DNA of 64,000 nucleotides, from assembly GCA_034509735.1 (NCBI GenBank), contig JACGWO010000003.1, positions 6,944,001-7,008,000 on the forward strand, read 5' to 3'. Positions 34,233 through 46,675 of this stretch are shown piece after piece. The position numbers were made by a program, and so were the translations under genes. This DNA is from Sesamum alatum. Its lineage: Eukaryota > Streptophyta > Magnoliopsida > Lamiales > Pedaliaceae. A model generated the notes under the pieces. It made no database searches, was not told the origin of the DNA, and was given only the letters and a program-made list of their open reading frames with translations. Each line of letters starts with the position of its first letter. The first letter of the stretch is position 1.

Positions 34233-35069
34233 TTGGACAACCTACCGACCTGCGAATCCTGTCTAAAGGGAAAGATGACCAAGAATCCCTTTGTTGGACA
34301 AAGTACGCTAGCCAGTGGTCTGTTGGATTTGATCCATACAGATGTCTGTGGTCCACTAAATACTCAGGCTAGAGGTGGGTACTCGTACTTCATAACCTTT
34401 ACCGATGATCACTCACGGTATGGTTATGTTTACCTGATGAGGTACAAGTCTGAAGCCTTTGGAAGATTTAAGGAATACAGACTTGAAGTAGAGAACCAAA
34501 CCGGTCGAAAGATCAAAGCCCTTCGGTCGGACCGAGGTGGAGAGTATTTGAGTGGTGAGTTTACTGATTATCTAAAAGAGAATGGGATTCTCTCTCAGTG
34601 GACCCCTCCTGGAACACCGCAGCTTAATGGTGTGTCTGAAAGGAGGAATTGGACCTTGTTGGACATGGTCCGATCCATGATGAGTTTTACCGAACTACCC
34701 CTTTCCTTCTGGGGATACGCTCTTGAGACGGCGGCCAAAGTTTTGAACTTGGCGCCATCTAAAAAGGTATCCCAGACGCCATATGAGATTTGGCATGGCA
34801 AGCCTGCCTCCTACAAATACTTGAAAGTGTGGGGTTGCCCCGCATATGTCAAGAGATTAGTGGGAGATAAACTGGACTCGAGGTCTAGTTTATGCAGGTT
34901 CATCGGCTATCCGAAAGAAACTGCGGGGTATTATTTCTATGATCCCTCCGAGCAAAAGGTTTTGTCTCGCGAAATGCAGTGTTCTTGGAAAAAGGTTTTC
35001 CATCGGATAGTCGACGCGATGAGGTACTCCTTGAGGAATCAAGTAAGGTACCCCATGAGGCGGCAGTGA
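34233..35069 (+). pseudogene. Element 1 integrase
   Basis: This open stretch holds the zinc-binding Cys pair (PTCESC) and the catalytic core. Counting from the Met of MDNLPTC, D37 is in HTDVCGP, D100 in SDRGGE and E136 in SERRN, which gives the normal DD35E spacing. The copia C-terminal GKxP-like motif is visible as WHGKPASYKYLKVWGCPAYV. The frame shifts near 34965 (after SEQKV) into a run of wrong residues and ends at 35069. The catalytic triad is intact although the polyprotein is broken on both sides. Confidence 0.9.
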
Positions 35070-36694
35070 CATCTGAGCCAGTGGTTCCCACTGATATTGT
35101 TCTAGTCCTCCGTAGGTCGGCCAGAGTATCCCATGCACCTGATAGGTATGGATTTCTGGGCCTGACCGGTCAGTTGGATAATGATCCAAAGACATACGGA
35201 GAAGCGATGTCGGACATCGATTCGGACAAGTGGCTTGAGGCCATGAAATCCGAGATGGACTCGATGGGTACAAATAAGGTTTGGACCCTAGTAGATCCAC
35301 CAAAGGGGTTAAACCCGTAGGGTGTAAATGGGTCTACAAACGTAAGCTTGGAGCTGACGGGGAGGTTACAACCTTCAAGGCCAGGCTTGTGGCGAAAGGT
35401 TACACTTAGCGACCCGGGGTCGATTTTGAGAAAACCTACTCGCCTGTAGCAATGGCCAAGTCCATTCGGATACTGCTTGCCATAGCAGCATGGTATGACT
35501 ATGAAATATGGCAGATGGACGTGAAAACGGCTTTCCTCAACGGTTTCGTAGAGGAAGAGATCTATATGGATCAGCCGGAGGGTTTCACAACTGTTGGAGA
35601 AGAGCAGAAGGTCTGTCGTCTCTGAAGGTCCATCTATGGCCTCAAACAAGCTTCCCGAAGCTGGAACATACGTTTTGATGAAGTCATACGGGGATATGAT
35701 TTCACCAAGAACGAGCCCGATCCTTGTGTATACAAGAAGATCAGTGGGAGCTCAGTTGCGTTTCTAGTGCTTTACGTGGATGACATCTTGCTCATTTGGA
35801 ATGATGCTAAGATGTTAGGTACCACTAAAGCTTGGTTGTCAACACAATTCTCTATGAAGGATATGGGCGAGGCATACTACATCCTTGGCATCAAGATCTA
35901 CAGGGATAGATCTAGAAGGATGTTAGGAATGCCCCAGTCCTCGTATATGAGGCATGAAATTAAGTTATCCAAGAAGCAGTCTCCTAAGACTGATGAGGAA
36001 CTTAAACGGATGTAGGACATCCCTATGCTTCAGCCGTAGGCAGCATACAGTATGTTGTTCAGTGCACTAGACTTGATGTGGCTTTCGCTTTGAGCGTAAC
36101 TAGTCGATATCAGTCGTGTGCCGGGAAGGCACACTGGAGTGCAGTCAAGACTATCCTGAAGTACCTGAAAAAGGACTAAGGACATGTTCTTGATCTACGG
36201 TGGTGGAGAGTTGATACTGGAAGGCTAATAGCGACACTAGCTTCCAGTCGGATGACGAAGATGCCAAGTCGCAATTTGGTTTTTGTATTTAGACTAAATG
36301 GTGGCGTGGTTACTTGGAAGGGTTCCAAGTAGGCTACCACGGCGGACTCCACCATAGAGTTTTGAATACATAAGCGGCTTTGGAAGCTGCTAAGGAGTGG
36401 TTTGCTTGATGAGCTACATCCAAAGGTTGGATGTAATACCTAGCATTGCTAAGCCTGTAATTATCCTTTATGATAACAACGGGGGCGATAGCGCTAGCAA
36501 AGGAACCGAGATCTCATCACGATCCAAGCATATTCTTAGACGCTACCATCTACTTAGAGAGATGGATAGCAGGAGTGACGTTCGGTTGGACCGAGTCAGC
36601 TCCGCAGAAAACATAGCAGATCCACTTCCTAAGCCCATGTCGCAAGTTGTCCACACTCACCATCTGAATAAGAGGTTTGAGGCCAATGGGTGAT
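34979..36694 (+). pseudogene. Element 1 reverse transcriptase and RNase H
   Basis: After the frameshift the linker region (LRRSARVSHAPDRYGFL) leads into RT: EAMKSEMDSM, a stop after KGLNP, KGYT followed by a stop, WQMDVKTAFLNGF, and YVDD in VLYVDDILL near 35781. Between SSYM and RHEIKLSKK about 20 residues are missing compared with the other copies. A stop after ELKRM ends RT. The RNase H part (36011-36694) has repeated one-base shifts and stops, though IAKPV, DNNG and SKHILRRYHLL can still be read. The copy is inactive. Confidence 0.85.
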
Positions 36695-36707
36695 TGGCTT
36701 TTAGGTC

Positions 36708-36718
36708 AAGTGGGAGAT
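36708..36718 (+). other. Element 1 polypurine tract
   Basis: AAGTGGGAGAT lies directly before the 3' LTR start at 36719. It primes plus-strand synthesis in the family. Confidence 0.85.
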
Positions 36719-38940
36719 TGTTAGAATAGGTGACCAGAAAGCCAATAGGTTTGGCGATTTGTAACCTATCCGACAACTTGATGTGAATGTAATATTATTA
36801 TGTGATGAATAAGATGAGTGTTCGTCACCAATGGTACCTTCTTTGTTACGCTCATCTTACATTTGTTAAACCGGTGTTGAACTTATATCGCAACAAAGCC
36901 CACAGACCATGGATAACAACTCGTGCAGTTGGGCCACGCATTAGATGGTGGTCATGAAACCAACTGATTAAGAGTTGGGTCTGAAACGTTCCAAGTCGAG
37001 GACCTCGAGACAGGGGCATCGAGAGTCCTATTGAGACTTGCGTCAAGAGTCGTGTTCATTGGATGAGTGTCGTGTTTCATCGGCGACAGGCGTGGGACGC
37101 CTACACGATCTTGATGGGTTGGTCGACTGGGGTCGAGCCGACTGGACTGACTCGCGGGGATCATCATATGGAAGCCTTGGAGGCTTGGTCGGTATGATTG
37201 GTTTTCCCCGGTTCCGATAGTACGGGACTAATCCTCAGACTTGAGGGATCATGGCAGTCGCGTGTACAGGACGGCTGTATCTTGGATCTGGCGAGAGGTA
37301 ATCATTCTGTAAGATGATTATCATAAGCCTTGTCCAGTGCAGTCGGAAGGTGTAGCGAGGACGGTGGATTCCAAGAAGAGGATCCGTCCCCTGTCAGTAT
37401 GTGACAGAGGTATCTCCTACGCACTCGGAGACACGTTCATGTTTTTTTGAAGCTGTGGCCACAGTGGTTGGTCGAACAGGGAATGGTTTCCTGTGTCGAC
37501 GCAATGAAGCATACGTGGTCTCGAGTATTAAGCATAGATGCCTAGTCAAGGATGGGAACCGACGCCCAATTTCATACCCTAGACTAAGGCCGGGAGACGG
37601 TAGACGGAAGGATCGTACCCGTACGGAATCGACGCCTAAATGTTCATGCCAATTCACCTAGTCTCTAGTGCCATGGACCATTGCTAGACGGCCACCCATG
37701 TTGACGGGCCCTTGTGGGACACGGGCCCAAGTCTAGCTGAGGGTGAACCTAAAGGGTCACACACAAATCACCGAGGAGGTTGGGAGATCGACTTGGAGTC
37801 AATCTCGAAGGATAAAAATAAGTAATTGGATTACTTAAGGGAAAGTCCATTGGATGGACGGGCCGATATTGTATCGGGCTTTCATTTAATCGGTAAATTG
37901 GATTTTCAATTAAATATGGAAAGTTGAGACGTTGGATCTTTTAGTTGGATTAAAAGATCAACGGGAATAATTTAAATGGACATTAAATTGGATTTAATAT
38001 TGGCTTCGTCGTAATTGGATTACGATAAAATCCGGTCCGTTAAATTATACCCGAGAGGAGAAATAATTCCTATTTTGGAATGGGAAGAAGTTGGACTTCT
38101 TTCCTTAATCAAAACATGGCCGACACGCTCCCGTGGAGGAAGCAAAAATCAGCCATGTTTCATGCTAGGTGGTATGTTGATTTATCTCTTTTGGAAAGAG
38201 ACAAATCAACTCTAATCAAGCTCTTCCCTTTTGGTATGATTTTATCATACCATAAATTTTGGTAGGCTTGATTGAAGAATTGATGGTGATTGATTGGAAT
38301 GAATCTAGACATCCTTGGATGAACCTAGACACATTCCAATAATCACATTAATTATGTATATATATTAGAACATACAACACCAAGCATAAGTGATTCATTA
38401 TTCATCGTTTTCTAGGAAAAAGAGAAGACAAAAATCCTCTCCTCTCTCTCAATTTTCGTGCTCTCTCCCTCTCTTACACTTGTGTTCTTCACTTGATTTT
38501 GAATCAAGAAGAAGAACAAAGTAGGTTTAAGAGAACACTAATTCATAGTGTTCTTCTCTTAAACCGATTCCTTCTAAACCCGTTCTTTTCTAGCAATAAG
38601 AACGTGAGTTTCTTCCGGTGTGGTGTGGATCACCTTTGGAGAATCCATACGTTTGGATTTCGTGAGCATTCCGGAGAAGGAACAACGCAAGTAGCCGGGA
38701 GCATACACTAAACAATCAAAGGTAACGGTTTATTACGCTTTGATTGATTTCATTTATATATCTATGCCCTATCTGCTTAAATATATGTTTTAATATTTAC
38801 ACATCCTACATCAAACGCCCGGTTGAGCACCCAAGGGTACACCCCTTGGGATTCGCGTATTTTGAATTTGATTTAATTTACGCACTTTCCACGCTTTCTC
38901 GCTTCGGCTCGCGCTCCCGGGTGGATCCGCTTGTCCTTCA
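36719..38940 (+). mobile_element. Element 1 3' LTR (LTR-A)
   Basis: 2222 bp, TGTTAG...CTTCA, full length. A T-rich slip at 37441-37447 and small indels separate it from the 5' LTR. It is followed at once by an inverted piece of LTR-B. Confidence 0.9.
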
Positions 38941-39049
38941 CTTATGCCTATGAATCCTTACTACATTCATTAACATAATATTACTTGTTCAAAGATTGAC
39001 GAATGGTTCTCAGAACAACCAATACCATTGACTTTCTGGTCACCTATTC
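38941..39049 (-). mobile_element. LTR-B 5' end, inverted
   Basis: The sequence matches 61983-62090 of the solo LTR-B, that is, the first ~110 bp of LTR-B read on the minus strand. At TATTC (39045-39049) it switches to plus-strand LTR-B. Confidence 0.8.
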
Positions 39050-40762
39050 CCGATTCCGATAGTACGGGATTAGTCCTCGGACTTGAGGATCACGACAGTC
39101 CCCTACATACTAAGGCTGTATCTTGGATCTGGTGAAATTGGACCGGTTATATTACATGGTCATCATAAGCCTCGTCCAGTGCAGTCGGAGTATGTAAGAA
39201 CGGTGTATTCCAAGATAGGATCTATCCGCTGTCAAAGGATATGACAGCGAGATCTCCTATGCGCTCGGAGATGGTTTAGACTCACTAAGTCTATGGCCGT
39301 AGCACTTGATGTAGTGGGAAAGGATTTCCTACGTCGAGGTAAACCTATCTCGAGCATTATGCATAGTTGCCTAGTCAAGGATGGGAACCGACGCCCAATT
39401 CCATGCCCTAGACTAAAGGCCGGGAGACAGGCGATAGTAGGACCGTACCTGTACGTATCGAGCGACGTAGGACTGTACCTGCATATAACTCAGAGCCTAA
39501 ATGTTCACACCACATATTCACCTAGTCTCTTGTGCCATGGACCATTGCTAGATGGCCACCCATGGTAACGGACTACTTTGGTTATGGATTAACAAGAAGT
39601 AGGTCCAAGTCTAGCTGAAAGGTGAACCTAAAGAGTCACACCCGCTACACCAAATGAAAGGGAATTAATTTGGAATTAATTCCAGGAGAAGGTTTAATTT
39701 AATGGAATTAAATTATACTTCTTGGAGATTCAAGCCTCGATGGATTATTTGGAATAATTGGGCTTGAGTTCATAAATTAGATTTATGGATTTTATAAAGC
39801 TTGGGCTTCCCTTTTAATTAGATTAAAACGGTGAATTAATTAATGGGCTTGGTATATTAAATAGGATTTAATATAAATTTCATGGGACTATTTAATGGGA
39901 ATTAAATGAAGTCCATTCCATTAATTAATTAATGGGCTTAGTATATTAAATAGGATTTAATATAAAGTCCATGGGATTATTTAATTTAGACTTAAATGAA
40001 GCTCATTCCATAAAGCCCATCAAAATGGATGGACAAGATTTGATCAAGGGATTGATGAGATGAAGGGCCATGAGTAATTGGACTTAATCAAAGCCTAGTT
40101 TGACTAGGATTTCACTAAGTCAAAATCTTAGTCAAAGTGTGTCTCTTTAGAAGAGTTTGAGAAGGAATAGAAAATTCCATCTTCTATAAATACTCAAAAA
40201 AACACACACACACACACACACCTACTAATCTCTACAACTCTCATCTCCCAAAATTATCTCTAGAATTCGTCCATCCCCTCTTATACTCCCCAAGATTTCT
40301 ACTTTGTTCTTCTTGATTTTATTCAAGCTAGAACATAAGAGACATTGATTGCGTTAATTCATAGCGTGTATCGATGTCTCTTTCTCCCCAAATAATTTCT
40401 TACTAGCACAAGGATTCTTTGCTTTCCGGTGTAGCGAGTGTCATGATTTAGAGGGTCTCTTCTTTGAGATCTTGGTGCAAAACGGGGAACAATGCATGTA
40501 GCCGAACGAAGACAAAACTACAATCGGGTAGGTTGTTTAATTTCGTTTTTTTTTGTTTCAATTCTATGGCCTCCATGTTGTGTTTCATTTAACATGAGAT
40601 ACACCGAATGCCCGGGAGAATCAAGGGCACACCCCTTAATTCATTTATGTATGTTATGCATGATTTAAATTCAGTTTAATTATGCTTTGCAATTTTATTA
40701 TGCAATCTTTCGTGCTTCCGCTATTCGCGTTCATCTCCCGGGACGATCCACATAACGTTTCA
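39045..40762 (+). mobile_element. LTR-B, 5'-truncated by inversion
   Basis: From CCGATTCCGATAG to the TTTCA end, with two copies of the 90-bp repeat (cores at 39845 and 39934), a TATA box at 40185-40192 and a CA tract at 40202-40221. About 300 bp between the inverted start and this part is missing. It abuts a minus-strand pol fragment. Confidence 0.85.
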
Positions 40763-40893
40763 GGTACTACACCCAACTCTTAGATGTAGCTCTTCATCCA
40801 AACCACCTCCTTAGCAGCTTTAGCATAACGTTTCAGGTACTACACCCAACTCTTAGATGTAGCTCTTCATCCAAACCACCTCCTTAGCAGCTT
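40751..40893. repeat. 73-bp tandem duplication across the LTR-B/pol junction
   Basis: The unit CATAACGTTTCAGGTACTAC... starts at 40751 and again at 40824. It includes the last 12 bases of LTR-B and about 60 bases of minus-strand pol, so the duplication arose after the two were joined. Confidence 0.85.
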
Positions 40894-41213
40894 CTGAAGC
40901 TGCTATGTATTCAGACTCTGTCGTGGAGTCCGCCGTGGTAGTCTGCTTGGAAATCTTCAAGGAAACCACGCAACCATTCAGTCTGAACACAAAACCAGAC
41001 TGAGACTTGGCATCATCGTCATCCGACTAGAAGTTAGCATCGCTATAGCCTTCTAGTATCAATTCTCCACCAATAGATCAAGAACATGTCCGTCCTTCTC
41101 AGGTACTTTAGGATAGTCTTAACTACACTCCAGTATGCCTCCCCGACACACGACTAATATCGACTGGTCACGCTCAAAGCAAAAGCCACATCAGGTCTAG
41201 TGCACTAGACAAC
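40763..41213 (-). pseudogene. Copia RNase H, left half of a split minus-strand pol
   Basis: Minus-strand coding of the RNase H region covers about SYIQELGV back through EYIAAS, GYVFRLNG and a degraded GELILEG block to the RT end (ALSVT). It carries indels and stops. It ends at 41213 with ACAAC, where element 2 is inserted; the continuing RT part is at 58152-58333. Its wording is closer to the LTR-A-type pol at 21567-22875 than to element 2. Confidence 0.85.
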
Positions 41214-41319
41214 TGTTAGAATAGGTGACCATGTAGCCAATCTTGGCAGGAAAAATGTAACCTATGTCTAGACAATTTAAAGGATTTGATATATTATTAA
41301 TGAATAAAGAAGTGAAATT
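41214..41319 (+). mobile_element. Element 2 5' LTR-C, first 106 bp
   Basis: It starts TGTTAGAATAGGTGACCATG and is broken after GTGAAATT by a minus-strand LTR-C. About 250 bp of this LTR between here and 43889 was lost. Confidence 0.9.
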
Positions 41320-43304
41320 TGAAAGAAATTGTGGATCGTCCCGGGATAAGCGCGAATGCGGAAGCGCGGTATAATTAAAAACTAAATGCGGAATTTAAAC
41401 ATGCTTTAAATTCAAGAACACGTTTCAAAGGGTGTGCCTTTGAAATTCCCGGGTGTTCGGTGTATCTCATGAATAAATCACATATAACATATCATGGAGG
41501 CCATAGGGTAGAAAATTAAAAGGAACGAAAATCATAAACGAGACCTACCCGTTGTCGTTTTCGTCTTCAACGGCTACACGCGTTGTTCCCCGTTTTGCAC
41601 CAAGATCTCGTCTTTGAGACCCTCTAAATCGTGACACACGATCCACCCACGTATCTTGCACGTCATGCTAGCAACGAACAAGTGTATAATATTTGGAGTG
41701 GATGAATCAATAACACATTATGAATTAATGGTATTGATTCATCAAGTTCTAATGTTCCAAGAACAAGAGAACAAAGAAACAATTTCTTGGAGTGTGTAGA
41801 GAGAGAGGGCGGACGAGAGAAGGAGAGAGAGAGCCGAAAAGTGTGTGTGTGTGTTGTGTGTGTGTTGGAGATTCATCATCCTTCAACTTGTAGGATGCTA
41901 GGGGTTTATATAGAAGAGGAGTCTAATCCTCTTTAAACTCCTCTTTCAAAAACTCTATTTTGACTAGGATTTTGACCTAGTCAAAGTCCTAGTCAAAGTA
42001 GTGTTTTGACCTAGTCAAAACAATCCTAGCCATCCATCTCTCCCATTCATCTCACCGTTGATTTAATTTAATTTAATGGAATATTTAAAACCTATTTAAA
42101 TATTTCCAAGAGGCTAAAATAAATATAAATATTATTTAAGCCCATTAAATAAATCCCTTTGATAAATCTAATTTATCAATTTAATTCCTTATATCTAATA
42201 GAAGGAATTATTTCTCCAAAATAAAGGACCCGATTAAATCCAATTTAATCATTCCTTCACTCCAATATTTAATTCCTAATTAAATATCTAAATGTGTGTG
42301 GATAGTGTGTGACTCTTTAGGTTCACCTTTCAGCTAGACTTGGTCGGATTCCTAGAATCCTTCCGTTACCATGGGTGGCCATCTAGCAACGGTCCATGGC
42401 ACTAGAGACTAGGTGAAATATTCAGGGATGAACATTTAGGCTCTAACAGTACACTTGTCCTTCTGTCTTCGGTCTCATCACTTAGAGTCTAGGGCACGGA
42501 TAATGCAGGTACCCATTTTGGACCTAAGTGTCGGTCTGTCCTCACTAAACGCCGCAAGGGAATCCTTCCCTTCTGTTCAGTTACTGTGGCCACAGATTTT
42601 AGGGACAAGACACAGAGCATACATGAGACTCAACTGTCAATACCTATTGGCAGGAGACAGATCCTTTCTTGGAAACTACTGTCACTTTGTACACCAGAAC
42701 TGTACTAGACATGGCTTATGACTACCAAAGAGATTTCTGGCAATCTCTCACCATATCTAAGATACAGCCCTAACGTACAGGTAAACTGAGCAATTCCTCA
42801 AGTCAAAGGACTTGGCCTGTACCGTTGGAACCGGGAATACACGTCATACCTTGCTGACCATACTCAAGGTCCTCCGTAAGACGGTTCCCGCGAGTCACCT
42901 CAGTCAGCTGCGTCCTAGCATGCTAACCCACTAACACTGCTTAGACGAACCTCGTCACCCGTCGATGAAACACGACAGCAGATGCTTAGTGCAAGTCTCA
43001 AATGGAATCCCGGTACCCATTTTCGGGATTCCTTGACTTGGAGATTTCCGGACTGATTCGGGAAGACTGATTTCATGGACCTACCTCCAAGCGTAGTCCC
43101 AGTCCCCGAAATTGATCCTCAGTCCGTGGGCTTTGTTTGCGTAGTGAACAGATATAGAAAACAGATATAAGTGAACACAAACAAAGTAATGCCAAATGAA
43201 ATTCACTTCTTTATTCATTAATGATTTATCAAACACCTGAAATTGTCTAGACATAGGTTACATATTCCTGCCAAAATTGGCTTACATGGTCACCTATTCT
43301 AACA
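41320..43304 (-). mobile_element. LTR-C, 3' LTR of a truncated minus-strand element
   Basis: A complete 1985-bp LTR on the minus strand, from TGTTAG at 43304 to TTTCA at 41320, preceded on its own strand by a polypurine tract and pol. The left flank AAATT is the likely target duplicate; the right one was lost with the rest of the element at 43889. The TATA region is mutated (GGTTTATATAG near 41905 replaces CTATTTATA). Confidence 0.9.
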
Positions 43305-43315
43305 ATCTCCCACTT
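43305..43315 (-). other. Polypurine tract (minus strand)
   Basis: The minus strand reads AAGTGGGAGAT directly before the LTR-C start at 43304. Confidence 0.85.
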
Positions 43316-43320
43316 GACCT

Positions 43321-43889
43321 TTAAAGCCAATCACCCATATGCCTAATCCCCATCTTCTCAAGATGTTGCGTATGAGCACTCTGCGACGTAGGCTTTGTCA
43401 GCGGGTCTGCTGAGTTGACTCGGTCCATCCGAATGTCACCTCTTCCTACCATTTCTCTAAGAAGATGGTAGCGTCTAAGAATGTGTTTGGAACGGTGATG
43501 AGATCTCGGTTCCTTTGCTTGCGCTATTGCACCGTTGTTATCACAGAAGATGACAACAGGCTCGGCGATGCTAGGCACCACACCCAACTCTTGGATGTAG
43601 TTTCTCATCCAAACCGCTTCCTTAGCAGCTTCTGAAGCTGCTATGTATTCAGTCTCAGTGGTGGAGTCAGCAGTGGTTGCTTGCTTGGAACTTTTCCAAG
43701 CCACTACTCCTCCGTTGAGTTTGAATACATACCCCGATTGAGACTTGGCATCATCGTCATCAGACTGGAAGCTAGCGTCGCTAAAGCCTTCCAGAATTAG
43801 TTCTCCATTGCCATACACCAAGAACATTTCCTTAGTCCTCCTAAGGTACTTAAGGATGCCCTTAACGGCATTCCAATGTGCCTCTCCTG
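43321..43889 (-). pseudogene. Copia RNase H, best-preserved copy, 5'-truncated
   Basis: A single open stretch of 168 codons (43827 to 43321) covers RNase H: MFLVYGNGELILEGFSDA, SQSGYVFKLNGG, TETEYIAASEAAKEAVWM, IFCDNNGAIAQ, SKHILRRYHLLREM, and a C-terminus ending MGDWL. The catalytic acidic residues in SDAS, TEYI and CDNN are present. About six residues (DNTA) are missing before DPLTKP. Coding continues upstream to about 43889, then stops where the host LTR-C resumes. The Met shown is internal; the fragment has no start of its own. Confidence 0.9.
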
Positions 43890-44478
43890 CGGGAACCGTC
43901 TTACGGAGGACCTTGAGTAGGGTCGGCTAGGTATGACGTGTGCTCCCGGTTCCAACAGTACAGGTCAAGTCCTTTAACTTGAGGAACTGCTGAGTTTACC
44001 TGTATATCGGGGCTGTATCTTAGATATGGTGAGAGATTACCAAGATGCACTTGAGTAGTCATAAGCCATATCTAGTGCACCTCCAGTGTACAGAGTGACA
44101 ATAGTTTCCAAGAAAGGATTTGTCTCCTGTCAAAAGGTATTGACAGTTTAGTCTCACATATGCTCTGTGTCTTGTCCCTAAAATCTGTGGCCACAGTAAC
44201 TGAACAGAAGGGAAGGTTTCCCTTTCGGCGTTTGGTAAGGACAGACCGACACTTATGTCCAAAATGGGTACGTGCATTTTGCGTGCCCTAGACCATAAGT
44301 GGTGAGATCGAGGACAGAAGGATGAGGGTACTGTTAGAGCCTAAATGTTCATCCCCGAATTTTCACCTAGTCTGTAGTGCCATGGACCGTTGCTAGATGG
44401 CCACTCATGGTAACGGGCGGATTCTAGGAATCCGACCGAGTCTAGCTGAAAGGTGAACCTAAAGAGTCACATACAATC
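43889..44478 (+). mobile_element. Element 2 5' LTR-C, middle piece
   Basis: Resumes at GCGGGAACCGTCTTACGG after the truncated minus-strand element, with a shared TGC at the junction. It carries the conserved U3 core (near 44380-44418) and ends with CAATC at the solo LTR-A. Confidence 0.85.
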
Positions 44479-46675
44479 TGTTGGAATAGGTGACCAGAAA
44501 GCCAATAGGTTTGGTGATTTATAACCTATCCGACAACTTGATGTAAATGTAATATTATTATGTGATGAATAAGATGAGTATTCGTCACCAATGGTACCTT
44601 CTTTGTTGCGCTCATCTTACATTTGTTAAAACGGTGTTTAACTTATATCGCAACAAAGCCCACGGACCATGGATAACAACTCATGCAGTTGGGCCACGCA
44701 TTGGATGGTGGTCATGAAACCAACTGATTAAGAGTTGGGTCTGAAACGTTCCAAGTCGAGGACCTCGAGATAGGGCATCGAGAGTCCTATTGAGAATTGC
44801 GTCAAGAGTCGTGTTCATTGGATGAGTGTCGTGTTTCATCGACGACAGGCGTGGGACGCCTACACGATCTTGATGGGTTGGTCGACTGGGGTCGAGCCGA
44901 CTGGACTGACTCGCGGGGATCACCATATGAAAGCCTTGGAGGCTTGGTCGGTATGTTGGATTTCCCCGGTTCCGATAGTACGGGAGTAATCCTCAGACTT
45001 GAGGAATCATTGCAGTCACGTGCACAGGACGGCTGTATCTTGGATCGCGAGAGGTGATCATTCTGTAAGATGATCATTATAAGCCTTGTCCAGTGCAGTC
45101 GAAATGTGTAGCGAGGACGGTGGATTGCAAGAAGAGGATCCGTCCCCTGTCAGTATGTGACAGAGGTATCTCCTATGCACTCGAAGACACGTTCATGCTG
45201 TTTGAAGCTGTGGCCATAGTGGTTGGTCGAACAGGGAATGGTTTCCTGTGTCGACGCAATGAAGCATACGTGGTCTCGAGTATTAAGTATAGATGCCTAG
45301 TCAAGGATGGGAACCGACGCCCAATTCCGTACCCTAGACTAAGGCCGGGAGATGGTAGACGAAAGGATCGTACCTGTACGGAATCGGCGCCTAAATGTTC
45401 ACGCCAATTCACCTAGTCTCTAGTGCCATGGACCGTTGCTAGAGGCCACCCATGGTAACGGGCCCTTGTGGGACACGGGCCCAAGTCTAGCTGAGGGTGA
45501 ACCTAAAGGGTCACACACAAATCACCGAGGAGGTTGAGAGATCGACTTGGAGTCAATCTCGAAGGATAAAATAAGTAATTGGATTACTTAAGGGAAAGTC
45601 CATTGGATGGACGGGCCGATATTGTATCGGGCTTTCATTTAATCGGTAAATTGGATTTTCGATTAAATATGGAAAGTTGAGATGTTGAGACGTTGGATCT
45701 TTTAATTGGATTAAAAGATCAACGGGAATAAATTAAGTGGACATTAAATTGGATTTAATATTGGGTTCGTCGCAATTGGATTACGATAAAACCCGGTCGG
45801 TTAAATTATACCCGAGAGGACAAATAATTCCTAATTTGGAATAGGAAGAAGTTGGACTTCTTCCCTTAAATAAACATGGCCGACATGCTCTTCATGCTAG
45901 GTGGTATGTTGACTTATTTCTTTTGGAAAGAGACAAATCAACTCCAATCAAGCTCTTCCCTTTTGGTATGATTTGATCATACCATAAATTTTGGTAGGCT
46001 TGATTGAAGAATTAATGGTGATTGATTGGAATGAATCTAGACATCCTTGGATGAACCTAGACACATTCCAATAATCACATTAATTATGTATATATATTAG
46101 AATATACAACACCAAGCACTAGTGATTCATTATTCATCTTTTTCTAGGAAAAAGAGAAGACAAAAATCCTCTCCTCTCTCTCAATTTTCGTGCTCCCTCT
46201 CTCTCTTACACTTGTGTTCTTCACATGATTTTGAATCAAGAAGAAGAACAAAGTAAGTTTAAGAGAACACTAATTCATAGTGTTCTTCTCTTAAACCGAT
46301 TCCTTCCTAAACCCGTTCTTTTCTAGCAAGAAGAACGTGTGTTTCTTCCGGTGTGGTGTGGATCACCTTTGGGGAATCCATACGTTTGGATTTCGTGAGC
46401 ATTCCGGAGAAGGAACAACGCAAGTAGCCGGGAGCATACGCTAAACAATCAAAGGTAACGGTTTATTACGCTTTGATTGATTTCATTTATATATCTATGC
46501 CCTATGTGTTTAAATATATGTTTTAATATTTACACATCCTACATCCAACGCCCGGATGAGCACCCAAGGGTACACCCCTTGGGATTCGCGTATTTTGAAT
46601 TTGATTTAAATTTACGCACTTTTCCACGCTTTCTCGCTTCCGCTCGCGCTCCCGGGCGGATCCGCTTGTCCTTCA
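44479..46675 (+). mobile_element. Solo LTR-A with perfect target duplication CAATC
   Basis: A complete 2197-bp LTR, TGTTGG...CTTCA. CAATC flanks it at 44474-44478 and 46676-46680, and LTR-C is continuous across the site. Confidence 0.95.

Larger units (their letters stand above)
28845..38940 (+). mobile_element. Element 1: complete but mutated Ty1/copia element with LTR-A ends
   Basis: This 10.1-kb element has two full LTRs (28845-31063 and 36719-38940), PBS, leader, gag, protease, integrase, RT, RNase H and polypurine tract in copia order (integrase before RT). Coding is broken by at least two frameshifts, several stops and two deletions, so it is not autonomous. Over the first ~200 bp the two LTRs differ at roughly nine positions by eye, which suggests an old insertion. 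The flanks AAAAC and CTTAT do not match, and the host LTR-C does not resume on the right, so one side was rearranged or the element is a recombinant. Confidence 0.9.
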
